Positions 1 through 7,494 of a stretch of 64,000 nucleotides of DNA are shown here, in pieces (positions within the stretch are counted from its first letter, which is position 1; each line of letters opens with the position of its first letter). Made by a program: the position numbers and the translations under genes. This stretch comes from Sporolactobacillus shoreae (lineage in GTDB: Bacteria; Bacillota; Bacilli; Bacillales; Sporolactobacillaceae), in contig NZ_SRJD01000001.1 of NCBI RefSeq assembly GCF_004684935.1, positions 62,001 to 126,000 of the forward strand, given 5' to 3'. Under the pieces are notes generated by a model. That model saw only the letters and a list, made by a program, of their open reading frames with translations. It was not told the DNA's origin and made no database searches.

Positions 1-445
1 AGCAATTGCTTGGAACAATGCCACTCGCTCCTAACAGGTCCAAATGTGCTCCTAACAGCGGTAGAGTCACTCCTAATCGGGAGGAACTTGCTCCTAACGA
101 ACGAAAAGCTGCTCCAAAGAGTGCCACTCGCTCCTAACAGGGCCCAATGTGCTCCTAACGGCGAAAAAGTCGCTCCTAATCAGGAGGAACTCACTCCTAA
201 CGAACGAAAAGCTGCACCAAAGAGTGCCACTCGCTCCCAACAGGTCCAAATGCGCTCCTAACGGCGGTAGAGTCGCTCCTAATCGGGGGGAACTCGCTCC
301 TAACGAACGAAAAGCTGCACCAAAGAGTGCCACTCGCTCCCAACAGGTCCAAATGCGCTCCTAAAAGCGATAGAGTCGCTCCTAATCGGGAGGCACTTGC
401 TCCTAACGAACGAAATGCTGCTCCGAACAATGCTATTCGTCCTAA
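1..445. repeat. 103-bp tandem repeat array built of ~21-bp subrepeats
   Basis: About four consecutive 103-bp units are visible, with equivalent points at 124, 227, 330 and 433 (and a more diverged one at 21). Inside a unit, the motif CTCCTAA recurs: in the first unit CTCC starts at 28, 49, 70, 91 and 112, and the next unit starts at 131. The spacing is therefore 21, 21, 21, 21 and 19 bp. Because 103 is not a multiple of 3, the array reads open in several frames on both strands as heptad-like peptides (for example VRSE/IRSD on the minus strand). These reading frames are most likely by-products of the repeat, not genes. The array may continue left of the window. Similar repeats are scattered in Bacillales intergenic regions; their function is unknown to me. 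Confidence 0.9.
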
Positions 446-550
446 ACAATCTATGAATAAGGCAATTTTTTTTATTGAATGGTGCATGTGTCCCCCTCAG
501 GCGGCTTAGTCCTCGCATAAGATATAGAAAAACAGAGGGAGGATACAAGT

Positions 551-610
551 ATGTTCATTCTCATTGTTGTCATGTTTATTCTCCTTGTGATTGTCGGCCT
601 GTTCTTTTGA
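551..610 (+). CDS. YjcZ-like tiny membrane protein (19 aa)
   Basis: This very short ORF encodes MFILIVVMFILLVIVGLFF, a single hydrophobic helix. It resembles the conserved end of the Bacillus YjcZ/SscA family of tiny spore-associated proteins, whose core reads roughly FALIVVLFILLIIVG. A clear ribosome-binding site (GGGAGGA, about 537-543) sits at good spacing before the ATG, and a hairpin terminator follows at 656-690. It lacks the short Gly/Tyr-rich N-terminus common in the family. A CATAAGATA sequence at 516-524 would fit the -10 of a mother-cell sigma factor (SigK/SigE), but no matching -35 is clear. The role is unknown; family members are spore-associated. Confidence 0.65.
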   Translation: MFILIVVMFILLVIVGLFF

Positions 611-655
611 AGGTGACATTAATGAGGGGTACGGCAATGCATAGACGCATCGGAT

Positions 656-690
656 GCCAAGTCTGTCGAAGGATGAGATTTGGCTTTTTA
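656..690 (+). terminator. Rho-independent terminator after the tiny membrane protein gene
   Basis: A 9-bp stem with one G-U pair (656-664 with 676-684) and an 11-nt loop is followed by TTTTTATT. It ends the transcript of the micro-ORF at 551-610 and supports that ORF being a real transcription unit. Confidence 0.7.
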
Positions 691-884
691 TTATATTTGT
701 AGCATTGTGAAGGAGCAACTTAAAACATCAGAATGTTCAGCAGATCATCTTAAAAGTCAACATATTTTTTGTGAAATACTTCTGCCAAACTAGTGCTGCA
801 TCGACAAAAAAAACCCGTTCAGCATTTGCCCGAAATGTGTGACAATAAAGATACATCAATCACGCGAAAGGAAGTGCGGCAATC
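691..884. other. Intergenic stretch without a recognisable gene
   Basis: AT-rich spacer between the terminator at 656-690 and the gene at 885. It contains no convincing reading frame. The region just before 885 supplies the ribosome-binding site (GAAAGGAAG, about 867-875). I see no clear consensus promoter. Confidence 0.5.
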
Positions 885-1151
885 ATGCGGAACATAATCT
901 CATTTAAATTTAACCCTTCGAAACTGAAATTGAACAAGTTCATTGATTTTTACGGGTACTGCGCGCAGTGGGACCAGAATATCTATATCTATGGACAAAC
1001 TGAGGCTCATAAAGTTCATCGACTGTCTGAACTTCTTTCGTTCATTTTATTTAATCATGATGAAGAATGCCTGATTGTTATTGAAGGGAGCGGCATTCCA
1101 GAAACCAAGGAATACATTTCTAAACATCTCTCTGGAGTAATGTCCGCATGA
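885..1151 (+). CDS. Small HPr-fold-like protein without the phosphorylatable histidine
   Basis: The 88-residue product is not one I can name with certainty. Its spacing of conserved hydrophobics matches the HPr fold: an N-terminal strand, a helix around residues 14-30, IYIYGQ near 34-39, a serine-leucine helix near 46-55, then CLIVIEGSG and a final helix ending ISKHL. HPr proteins of the PTS carry an active histidine in a GLHARP segment near residue 15; here that segment is replaced by KLKLNKF, so it could not act as a normal phosphocarrier. It may be a regulatory or degenerate HPr-like protein. The start has an AGGAAG ribosome-binding site. It appears monocistronic, before yfkAB. Confidence 0.5.
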   Translation: MRNIISFKFNPSKLKLNKFIDFYGYCAQWDQNIYIYGQTEAHKVHRLSELLSFILFNHDEECLIVIEGSGIPETKEYISKHLSGVMSA

Positions 1152-1273
1152 CCGCCGCAATCAAATGTATATGCCGCCTCATAAAAAAACGTTATTCAAA
1201 TATTGATAACCTGTCATTTCTTCCAATATGATATAGTTATGTAAGTAAGTATCCTATTGAAAGGACAGGGAGC

Positions 1274-2407
1274 ATGTTAACACAAGAGAGTATGAGATCG
1301 GACCCGATCAGTCCGCTTAATGATCCGTGGGAGGCTTACCACGATATGGAAGCGTACGGTCATCTTGAACTGACTAATGTCGAATTTACAACGACTACGC
1401 TGTGCAATATGCGATGTGAGCATTGTGCCGTCGGTTACACCCTTCAGAAACGCGATCCGGAGGCATTGCCACTGGACTTGATGCTGAAGCGTCTTGATGA
1501 AGCAAAGAATCTTCACGCGTTAAGCATTACTGGAGGAGAGCCGATGCTCTCATTAAAATCTGTGAAAGAGTACGTCGTTCCGATATTAAAGTATGCGCAC
1601 GAACGTGGCCTGAGAACGCAGATCAATTCGAATCTGACGCTTGATCTTGCGCGGTACGAGCTGATCATTCCTTATCTTGATGTACTGCACATATCCTTTA
1701 ATTACGGCAGCTTTCAGGATTATTCAGATATTGGTTTTGCAGTTATGGAGAAAAAACCGAAGCTGCAGCAGCAGGAACTATTTTTTAATCGAATGATTGA
1801 AAATGCGAAAGTACTGTCTTCAAAGGGTGTCTTGGTTTCAGCTGAGACCATGATCAATAAACGGACTCTGCCGCACCTTGAGAAAATTCATCAACAGGTT
1901 GTGGCGATGGGTTGCAGGCGTCATGAGATTCACCCAATGTATCCAAGCGATTTTGCAAGCAGCCTTCAAGTGGCGTCGCTTGATGAAATTCGTTCTGGGA
2001 TCCGTAGGCTTCTTGACGCCCGGGATGAGCGTGTCTGGATGCTGTTCGGCACATTGCCTTTTTATCCATGCAACCCAGATGCGCGAGATCTTGAACTGCT
2101 TAAGAGTTTGTATGAAGCAAAAAATGTAACGGTCCGTAATGATCCGGACGGCCGGTCACGGCTGAACATCAATATTTTTAACGGGGACATTATTGTTACG
2201 GATTTTGGGGACACACCGGCTCTTGGCAATATTAAAACCACGGGTCTTGAAGAGGCTTATCAAAACTGGATGCGAACGCCGCTTGCCAAGTCATTAAACT
2301 GCCATTGCCCAGCAGTAAAATGTCTCGGCCCAAATGTACTTGTGAAAAACACGTATTACAAAGAAACAGATTTTTCCACACGTAAAGCTCGAATTTCAAT
2401 CGGCTGA
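1274..2407 (+). CDS. yfkAB: Radical SAM/CxCxxxxC motif protein YfkAB
   Basis: Radical SAM enzyme of 377 residues. The iron-sulfur cluster motif CNMRCEHC (CX3CX2C, Cys44, 48 and 51) lies near the N-terminus, followed by SITGGEP typical of the SAM-binding strand. The C-terminus holds CHCPAVKC (Cys343, 345 and 350), the CxCxxxxC signature that names the YfkAB family and probably binds a second cluster. The substrate of the family is unknown. ATG at 1274 follows AGGACAGGGAG. The gene has its own terminator at 2434-2480. In B. subtilis the locus was once described as two ORFs; here it is one intact frame. Confidence 0.9.
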   Translation: MLTQESMRSDPISPLNDPWEAYHDMEAYGHLELTNVEFTTTTLCNMRCEHCAVGYTLQKRDPEALPLDLMLKRLDEAKNLHALSITGGEPMLSLKSVKEYVVPILKYAHERGLRTQINSNLTLDLARYELIIPYLDVLHISFNYGSFQDYSDIGFAVMEKKPKLQQQELFFNRMIENAKVLSSKGVLVSAETMINKRTLPHLEKIHQQVVAMGCRRHEIHPMYPSDFASSLQVASLDEIRSGIRRLLDARDERVWMLFGTLPFYPCNPDARDLELLKSLYEAKNVTVRNDPDGRSRLNINIFNGDIIVTDFGDTPALGNIKTTGLEEAYQNWMRTPLAKSLNCHCPAVKCLGPNVLVKNTYYKETDFSTRKARISIG

Positions 2408-2433
2408 ACCAAATACGTACAGACTTCTGAAAG

Positions 2434-2480
2434 TAGTGACTTTTGTCATCTGAACAATGGCAATAGGTCACTATTTTTTT
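2434..2480 (+). terminator. Terminator after yfkAB
   Basis: TAGTGAC (2434-2440) pairs with GTCACTA (2467-2473) and is followed by a run of T. An inner arm, TTGTCAT with ATGGCAA, can extend the hairpin. It separates yfkAB from the ABC exporter operon. Confidence 0.6.
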
Positions 2481-2485
2481 ATTTG

Positions 2486-2524
2486 GCCTCCTGTTATTCT
2501 TTGACTATAGGAGTAACAGGAGGC
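2486..2524 (+). promoter_or_regulatory. Perfect inverted repeat covering the lnrL ribosome-binding site
   Basis: GCCTCCTGTTA (2486-2496) and TAACAGGAGGC (2514-2524) form an 11-bp perfect inverted repeat around a 17-nt loop. The right arm contains the Shine-Dalgarno sequence AGGAGG (2518-2523) that serves the TTG start at 2532. If transcription begins upstream of 2486, the RNA hairpin would hide the ribosome-binding site. The loop carries a second weaker SD-like AGGAG (2509-2513). Alternatively it is a DNA operator, for example for the response regulator of the same operon. Confidence 0.7.
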
Positions 2525-2531
2525 GAAAAAA

Positions 2532-3467
2532 TTGATTATTGAAGTGAAGGATCTCGTCAAACGGTACAAAGACTTTCTTGCAATCGACCACCTCAGCCTG
2601 ACGATAAAAGAAGGGGAGATATTCGGACTGCTTGGTCCGAACGGGGCCGGGAAAACAACATTGACCAACACGATTCTGGGATTGACAGCCATTGACCAGG
2701 GAACAATTACTGTTTTTGGGAAAGAATTAAGAAAACATGAACGGGAAATTAAAGAGGATATTGGCCTTGTTCCACAGGATATTGCTGTGTATGACGAACT
2801 GACGGCTTATGAAAACATTCGGCTTTTTGGGAAACTTTTTGGGCTTCGTGGTGAAGCACTAAAAAATGGGATCGATGATGCGCTTGAATTTACGGGACTG
2901 ACACATTTGAAAAACAAGAAGCCATCCCAATTCTCAGGAGGTATGAAACGCCGATTGAACATCGCCTGCGCGATCGTCCACAAACCGAAGCTGATTATCA
3001 TGGATGAGCCGACTGTCGGTATTGATCCACAGTCGCGCAACTACATTCTTGAATCTGTTAAAAAGCTGAATCAATTGGATTGCACCGTCATTTACATTTC
3101 ACATTATATGGAGGAAGTGGCAGCAATCTGTTCACAGATTGCGATCGTCGACAAAGGGCGAATTATTGCGAAGGGGACGAAAGAGGAACTGAGTCGCCTG
3201 ATTGTTGATGATCAGGTCATTTCAGTTGATGTTGAGGCACCTGATTATACTATTATTGAGCGGTTAAAAAACCTGCACGGAGTTAAAGACGCATCCATTG
3301 ACGGGCAGACGGTCCGGATTGTCTTAAATGAGTTAAAATTGAATACCGTGCTTTCTACGTTTCTTGAGGAAGGTTCAACCATTACCAAAGTTGCGACAAA
3401 CACACCGACTCTGGAAGATGTGTTCCTGACTCTGACTGGAAGGGCGCTTCGGGAGGGATCCCGTTGA
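2532..3467 (+). CDS. lnrL: ABC transporter ATP-binding protein, LnrL-like (YfiL)
   Basis: ATPase subunit of an ABC-2 type exporter, 311 residues, the same length as I recall for B. subtilis LnrL (YfiL). Walker A GPNGAGKTT is at residues 35-43, the Q-loop glutamine at 82, the signature FSGGMKRR at 134-141 and Walker B LIIMDEP at 154-160. In B. subtilis LnrLMN exports linearmycin-type polyenes and other membrane-active lipids. The start is a TTG behind AGGAGG, which lies inside a perfect hairpin. The stop overlaps the start of the next gene (TTGA). The downstream permeases and LuxR-type two-component pair make the family assignment likely, but the substrate is inference. Confidence 0.8.
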   Translation: MIIEVKDLVKRYKDFLAIDHLSLTIKEGEIFGLLGPNGAGKTTLTNTILGLTAIDQGTITVFGKELRKHEREIKEDIGLVPQDIAVYDELTAYENIRLFGKLFGLRGEALKNGIDDALEFTGLTHLKNKKPSQFSGGMKRRLNIACAIVHKPKLIIMDEPTVGIDPQSRNYILESVKKLNQLDCTVIYISHYMEEVAAICSQIAIVDKGRIIAKGTKEELSRLIVDDQVISVDVEAPDYTIIERLKNLHGVKDASIDGQTVRIVLNELKLNTVLSTFLEEGSTITKVATNTPTLEDVFLTLTGRALREGSR

Positions 3468-4636
3468 GAGAGATCGTTGATGTTTTTCTGAATACAGTAA
3501 AATTAAATCTGCGCAATCGACGGGCATTGATCTTTATGATTTTGTTTCCCATTTGCCTGACATTGATTCTGGGAACGGCATTGAGCAATGTCGGCGGCAA
3601 CAATATGAATGAGTCATTGCATATGAAAGCAGCTGTGGTGAATCAGGACCATGGGATCATGGCCGGTCAAATGGAGAAGTTTTTTCAAAGTAAGGAAATT
3701 AAAAAGATCGTCGAAATGAAAACCTATCAGACTCTGAGGGCTGCCGAATCTGATTTAAAAAGCCAGAAACTTGATGCGATTATTATTATTAATAGGGGAT
3801 TTTCTCAGGCAGCGCAGCAAGGCAGCCACCATCAACTGAATTTTATAACGAGCGGTGATCTGGAAAGCTCTGTAATCAAGAGCATTGCCGAGAGCTATTT
3901 GAAACGGATTAACGCTGTTCAGGCAGCAGCGTCTGTCGGGGCTCTCCCGGAGCATACCGGTAATCAAGTGCAGTCGGGTTCATTGATATCGGATCATACA
4001 CTAAGTATTAATGGAAAGGTACCGAAATCCAGCGACTATTATGCGGTGACCATGCTTATTATGATCATTCTGTATGCCTCAAATTATGGCCTGGATGTGG
4101 TCAGGGAATCAAAAAAATCTCCGATTGGCTACAGAATACGTTCACTCCCTGTTCGTCAGATGAATTACCTGATCGGCAAAACTCTGGGACAGCTGGCAAC
4201 CGTGTTCCTACAAATTGTGATATTAGTGACATTTTTCAAATTCATCTATCACGCGAATTTTGGCAATCAGCTCGGATTTATATTTCTGATGTGTTTCCTG
4301 CTCGGTTTGATTGTGATTTTATTCAGTATGGCACTGTCTTTGTTCTTTACCTGTGAACTAGCTGACACACTTCTGAACTTTATCGTTCCGATCGCCACTT
4401 TTCTGGCGGGGGGCTATATTAAGCTCAGCTTTCTTGAAACAAATTCGATTACGTCGACACTGCGCAACTGGCTGCCCAACTCATTGGCGCAGAACCTGAT
4501 TTTCCAGAATATCTACGGAGGATCCGGAGTTTCGACTTCCGAGGGAATATTGAAACTGATTTTTATAGCGGGCTGCATGTTATTGCTGACAGCCATTGCA
4601 GTGAGGAGGAGCAAAAATGGTGATCTTTCAAAATAA
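3464..4636 (+). CDS. lnrM: ABC-2 type permease, LnrM-like
   Basis: Membrane subunit of the exporter, 390 residues. One N-terminal transmembrane segment (about residues 22-41) is followed by a large extracytoplasmic domain. After it come five or so membrane helices from about residue 190 to 385, the ABC2_membrane_3 layout. The TTG start overlaps the lnrL stop, so translation is probably coupled. The next permease starts 20 bp before this gene ends. It probably pairs with the second permease as a heterodimer driven by the LnrL ATPase. Confidence 0.75.
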   Translation: MREIVDVFLNTVKLNLRNRRALIFMILFPICLTLILGTALSNVGGNNMNESLHMKAAVVNQDHGIMAGQMEKFFQSKEIKKIVEMKTYQTLRAAESDLKSQKLDAIIIINRGFSQAAQQGSHHQLNFITSGDLESSVIKSIAESYLKRINAVQAAASVGALPEHTGNQVQSGSLISDHTLSINGKVPKSSDYYAVTMLIMIILYASNYGLDVVRESKKSPIGYRIRSLPVRQMNYLIGKTLGQLATVFLQIVILVTFFKFIYHANFGNQLGFIFLMCFLLGLIVILFSMALSLFFTCELADTLLNFIVPIATFLAGGYIKLSFLETNSITSTLRNWLPNSLAQNLIFQNIYGGSGVSTSEGILKLIFIAGCMLLLTAIAVRRSKNGDLSK

Positions 4637-5720
4637 TATTAAGCGGTTCCTGATGCATAAACTAAACTTCGTCCTGCTGATGGTCATCCCACTAATCTTT
4701 ATCGTTCTCTCTTTCTCTGGTTCATGGGCTCAAAAGGCGAAAGTGGGGATTATTGATCATGACCACACACTGCTTTCGCAAAAGCTGGAACAGTCGATAA
4801 AAACACAGGCCGACGTGGTTACGGTGACAGACAGGAACAAGCAGGATCAGCTCATTAACAGCAAAGTTGACAGTGTCATTGTCATTCCCCAAAAATTCAC
4901 CCAGTTCATGCTTGAAGGCAGACCCATTAAACTGCAGAGTTATCATGTTCAGGCAAGCAATGTGTCGAGTGGCATTCAGACGTTCGTCTCCGGTTATCTT
5001 CAGGACATGAAGATAATGGCGGTAAGTACCCATGGAGATAAGAACATGTTTTATAAAGCACTGGATCACTATCAGGCTAACCATTTTACACTTCATGTAA
5101 CGAGCACGGATACTTCCGGCGCACAGAAGGAAAAGACGATGAACGCTCTGGGGTTCGTTATTTTCGGCCTGTTCATGATCGTCAGTGTCTCTTCACGCTT
5201 CATTATGGAAGATATAAAACTGAAACTTTATAACCGCTTCTTTACGACACCCTTGTCGATCGGAAGTTACAACGTGCAAAATATATTAAGTTACCTGACG
5301 CTTGCGACGGTAACAATTCTCACGCTGATGGCTATTCTGGTTTTGGGATTCCATGCGGCTCTGGGTCCGTCACCGATCAGCGTATTTCTCGTACTGTTCA
5401 CTTTTTCAATTGTTTCTGTTTCGATTGGCATTTTGATCAGTTCACTGGTCAAGAGCACAGGTCAGGCGACGGCCCTGAGCCAGCTGATCATCACACCTTT
5501 TGCGATGCTTGGTGGTTGTTTCTGGCCGATCAGTATCACGCCGGTATTTATGCAAAAAATATCTGATTTCGTACCGACTACGTGGGGCATGCGGGCGTTA
5601 ACAAAGCTGGTATACGGAAACACGCTAAACGATGTTATAATTGATCTGCTCATTCTGATTGCTTTCGCCGCCGTTTTTTTCCTGCTGGCTTCCTGGAGGA
5701 GATCGGAGATTGCATCTTAA
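4617..5720 (+). CDS. lnrN: ABC-2 type permease, LnrN-like
   Basis: Second permease of the exporter, 367 residues, with the same plan as its neighbour: an N-terminal membrane helix (about 12-32), an extracytoplasmic domain to about residue 180, then several membrane helices to the C-terminus. The ATG lies behind GAGGAGGAGC and overlaps the preceding gene by 20 bp. The histidine kinase starts 12 bp downstream, so ATPase, permeases and sensor form one transcription unit. Confidence 0.75.
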   Translation: MVIFQNNIKRFLMHKLNFVLLMVIPLIFIVLSFSGSWAQKAKVGIIDHDHTLLSQKLEQSIKTQADVVTVTDRNKQDQLINSKVDSVIVIPQKFTQFMLEGRPIKLQSYHVQASNVSSGIQTFVSGYLQDMKIMAVSTHGDKNMFYKALDHYQANHFTLHVTSTDTSGAQKEKTMNALGFVIFGLFMIVSVSSRFIMEDIKLKLYNRFFTTPLSIGSYNVQNILSYLTLATVTILTLMAILVLGFHAALGPSPISVFLVLFTFSIVSVSIGILISSLVKSTGQATALSQLIITPFAMLGGCFWPISITPVFMQKISDFVPTTWGMRALTKLVYGNTLNDVIIDLLILIAFAAVFFLLASWRRSEIAS

Positions 5721-5732
5721 TCGGAGGCACCC

Positions 5733-6839
5733 ATGTTCTTTATTTATCGGATTCTAATCTTTGGTTTGATCGGATACGAACTGACGACCAGCAAGAGCGC
5801 ATTGACTTCTTTGGAAGTCATGTGCTTTTTGTCGCTCGTCATCTTTGATGTTTTAAAGACTAAGTATATAAAGACGAGAATTATGGCGCATGCTGAGTGG
5901 CTGCTAATAGTGATCTTATGTTTTATCCATACTGCTTTCTTCGCGGCTGGGGGATTTCTTCTTCCCGATATCCTGAAAGAAAAACGTTATAAAATTCCTT
6001 ACATTGCTATTCTCGTAGCTCCGACACTGTTTTTTCTTAGTTTACGGCAAATCTTCCTTTATCTGCTCTATCTTTCAGTCTGCTTCTATCTGACTGTTTT
6101 AATGAACCGGCTTGAGGAGATGGAGGGTCATTTCAAAAAAGTGACGGATGAAGAAAGACGCTCGATCTATGAACTTGAAAAATCAAAACAACTGCTTCAG
6201 TTACAGAAAGAGGAAGGCATTCATCTCGCAGAATTTAAGGAAAGAAACCGGATTGCGAGGGAATTGCATGACACGGTTGGTCACAGGATTGCCGGATTGT
6301 ACATCCAGCTTCAGGCCGCCTATAAGATCAGAATGAAAAATGCAGAAAAGTTTGAGGCTTTGGTTGAAAAAACAATTACAGAGCTTTCCAGCACACTCAG
6401 CCTGATTCATGATACAGCCCATGATCTTGTTCCAAAAAGAAAAACAGGTTTGGATACGGTCAGGGATATGGTTGATTCTTTCAATTATTGTGAGACTTCA
6501 TTTGCTTTTCCGGAAAATGTTGAAGGTATTACAGCCAGCCATTGGAGGGTGCTTGAGGCCAACGTAAGAGAAGCACTGACGAATGTCTTCAAGCATTCCG
6601 AAGCAACGAAAGTGACCATTGAGTTAACTGCTAACCAACATTTTATTAGGATGTTTATCCATGATAATGGCAGAGGAGCACCTGTACCGAATCATCATCT
6701 GGGTTTATCGGGGATGAGTGAGAGAGTAAATGAAATGGGGGGCAGCCTGACGATCGACGGACGTTCCGGTTTCACCATTGTTTGCCTGCTGCCCAGGACT
6801 AAGAAGGAGGGTGGACTATTTGCGGCTTCTAATCGTTGA
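5733..6839 (+). CDS. lnrJ: NarL-family sensor histidine kinase, LnrJ-like
   Basis: Membrane-bound sensor kinase of 368 residues. Four or five N-terminal membrane segments occupy residues 1-125, then a coiled stretch leads to the HisKA_3 phosphoacceptor motif RELHDTVGHR with His179. The ATPase domain shows NVREALTNVFKHSE (N-box) and DNGRGA near residue 312, with GLSGMSERV behind it. The kinase has almost no extracellular domain, typical of intramembrane-sensing kinases that detect membrane-active compounds. GGAGG precedes the ATG. It overlaps the response regulator gene by 20 bp. In B. subtilis LnrJ activates the exporter genes through LnrK. Confidence 0.8.
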   Translation: MFFIYRILIFGLIGYELTTSKSALTSLEVMCFLSLVIFDVLKTKYIKTRIMAHAEWLLIVILCFIHTAFFAAGGFLLPDILKEKRYKIPYIAILVAPTLFFLSLRQIFLYLLYLSVCFYLTVLMNRLEEMEGHFKKVTDEERRSIYELEKSKQLLQLQKEEGIHLAEFKERNRIARELHDTVGHRIAGLYIQLQAAYKIRMKNAEKFEALVEKTITELSSTLSLIHDTAHDLVPKRKTGLDTVRDMVDSFNYCETSFAFPENVEGITASHWRVLEANVREALTNVFKHSEATKVTIELTANQHFIRMFIHDNGRGAPVPNHHLGLSGMSERVNEMGGSLTIDGRSGFTIVCLLPRTKKEGGLFAASNR

Positions 6840-7473
6840 TGACGATGCTTTAATTCGTGACAGTCTGAAAATGATGATTGAGTTGGAAGAGGATATGGAA
6901 GTGGCCGGAACTTGCGGTAATGGGCGTGAAGCAGTTCAATTTTGCGAGGTGCATGATCGTCTTGATCTCGTATTGATGGATATCCGGATGCCGGTCATGG
7001 ATGGCGTCCGATGTTCTGCCGAACTTAAGAAGAGATGGCCAGATTTGAAAATTATTATGCTGACGACTTTCAAAGATGATGCCTATATCAAACAGGCCAT
7101 GAAAAATGGTGCCGCCGGCTATCTGCTCAAGAGCCAGCCTGCCGATGCAATCATTGCTACACTGCGGACAGCGGAAAAAGGGAGTGTCGTTATGAGTGGC
7201 GAGGTTGCGGAGAAACTGTCAACGATGCTTGGGAAGTCAGTTGAAGAAAAAGGTCACCTGTCCGAAATAGACGAAGCATTGACCAAGCGTGAAAAGGATG
7301 TTCTTACTCTGATCGCCAAGGGCCGATCGAACAAAGAAATTGCGGAAGTGTTGTTTCTGAGCGAGGGGACGGTAAGAAATAATGTCACCCGCATGCTAGA
7401 AAAGCTGGAACTCAGGACACGAACACAGCTGGCAATCTATTATCTGGAATGTTTGCATAATAAAAATGGCTGA
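6820..7473 (+). CDS. lnrK: LuxR/NarL-type response regulator, LnrK-like
   Basis: Response regulator of 217 residues when started at the TTG at 6820, which follows GAAGGAGG and gives the usual RLLIVDDD N-terminus; an upstream ATG at 6778 would add 14 unlikely residues. The receiver domain has the acidic triad at residues 7-9 and phospho-acceptor Asp54 (LMDIRMP). A LuxR-type helix-turn-helix follows near residues 150-195 (LTKREKDVL, SNKEIAEVL, SEGTVRNNV). It is the partner of the kinase just upstream and presumably activates the exporter operon. It ends at a terminator shared with the opposite-strand TetR gene. Confidence 0.85.
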   Translation: MRLLIVDDDALIRDSLKMMIELEEDMEVAGTCGNGREAVQFCEVHDRLDLVLMDIRMPVMDGVRCSAELKKRWPDLKIIMLTTFKDDAYIKQAMKNGAAGYLLKSQPADAIIATLRTAEKGSVVMSGEVAEKLSTMLGKSVEEKGHLSEIDEALTKREKDVLTLIAKGRSNKEIAEVLFLSEGTVRNNVTRMLEKLELRTRTQLAIYYLECLHNKNG

Positions 7474-7493
7474 ACAAAAAACATTCAGCCATT
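7465..7493. terminator. Bidirectional terminator between lnrK and the TetR gene
   Basis: AATGGCTGAA (7465-7474) pairs perfectly with TTCAGCCATT (7484-7493) around a 9-nt A-rich loop. It lies between two convergent genes; the lnrK stop codon is inside the left arm and the yfiR stop is next to the right arm. Confidence 0.75.
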
Positions 7494-7494
7494 C

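Noticed and set aside
10-548. Overlapping open frames on both strands across the tandem repeat
   Set aside because: They arise because the repeat unit lacks stops in several frames; none has a ribosome-binding site, and the frame changes with each 103-bp unit.
475-702. 75-residue plus-strand frame over the YjcZ-like micro-ORF
   Set aside because: No ribosome-binding site and odd composition; the micro-ORF at 551 in another frame has a good site and a family match.
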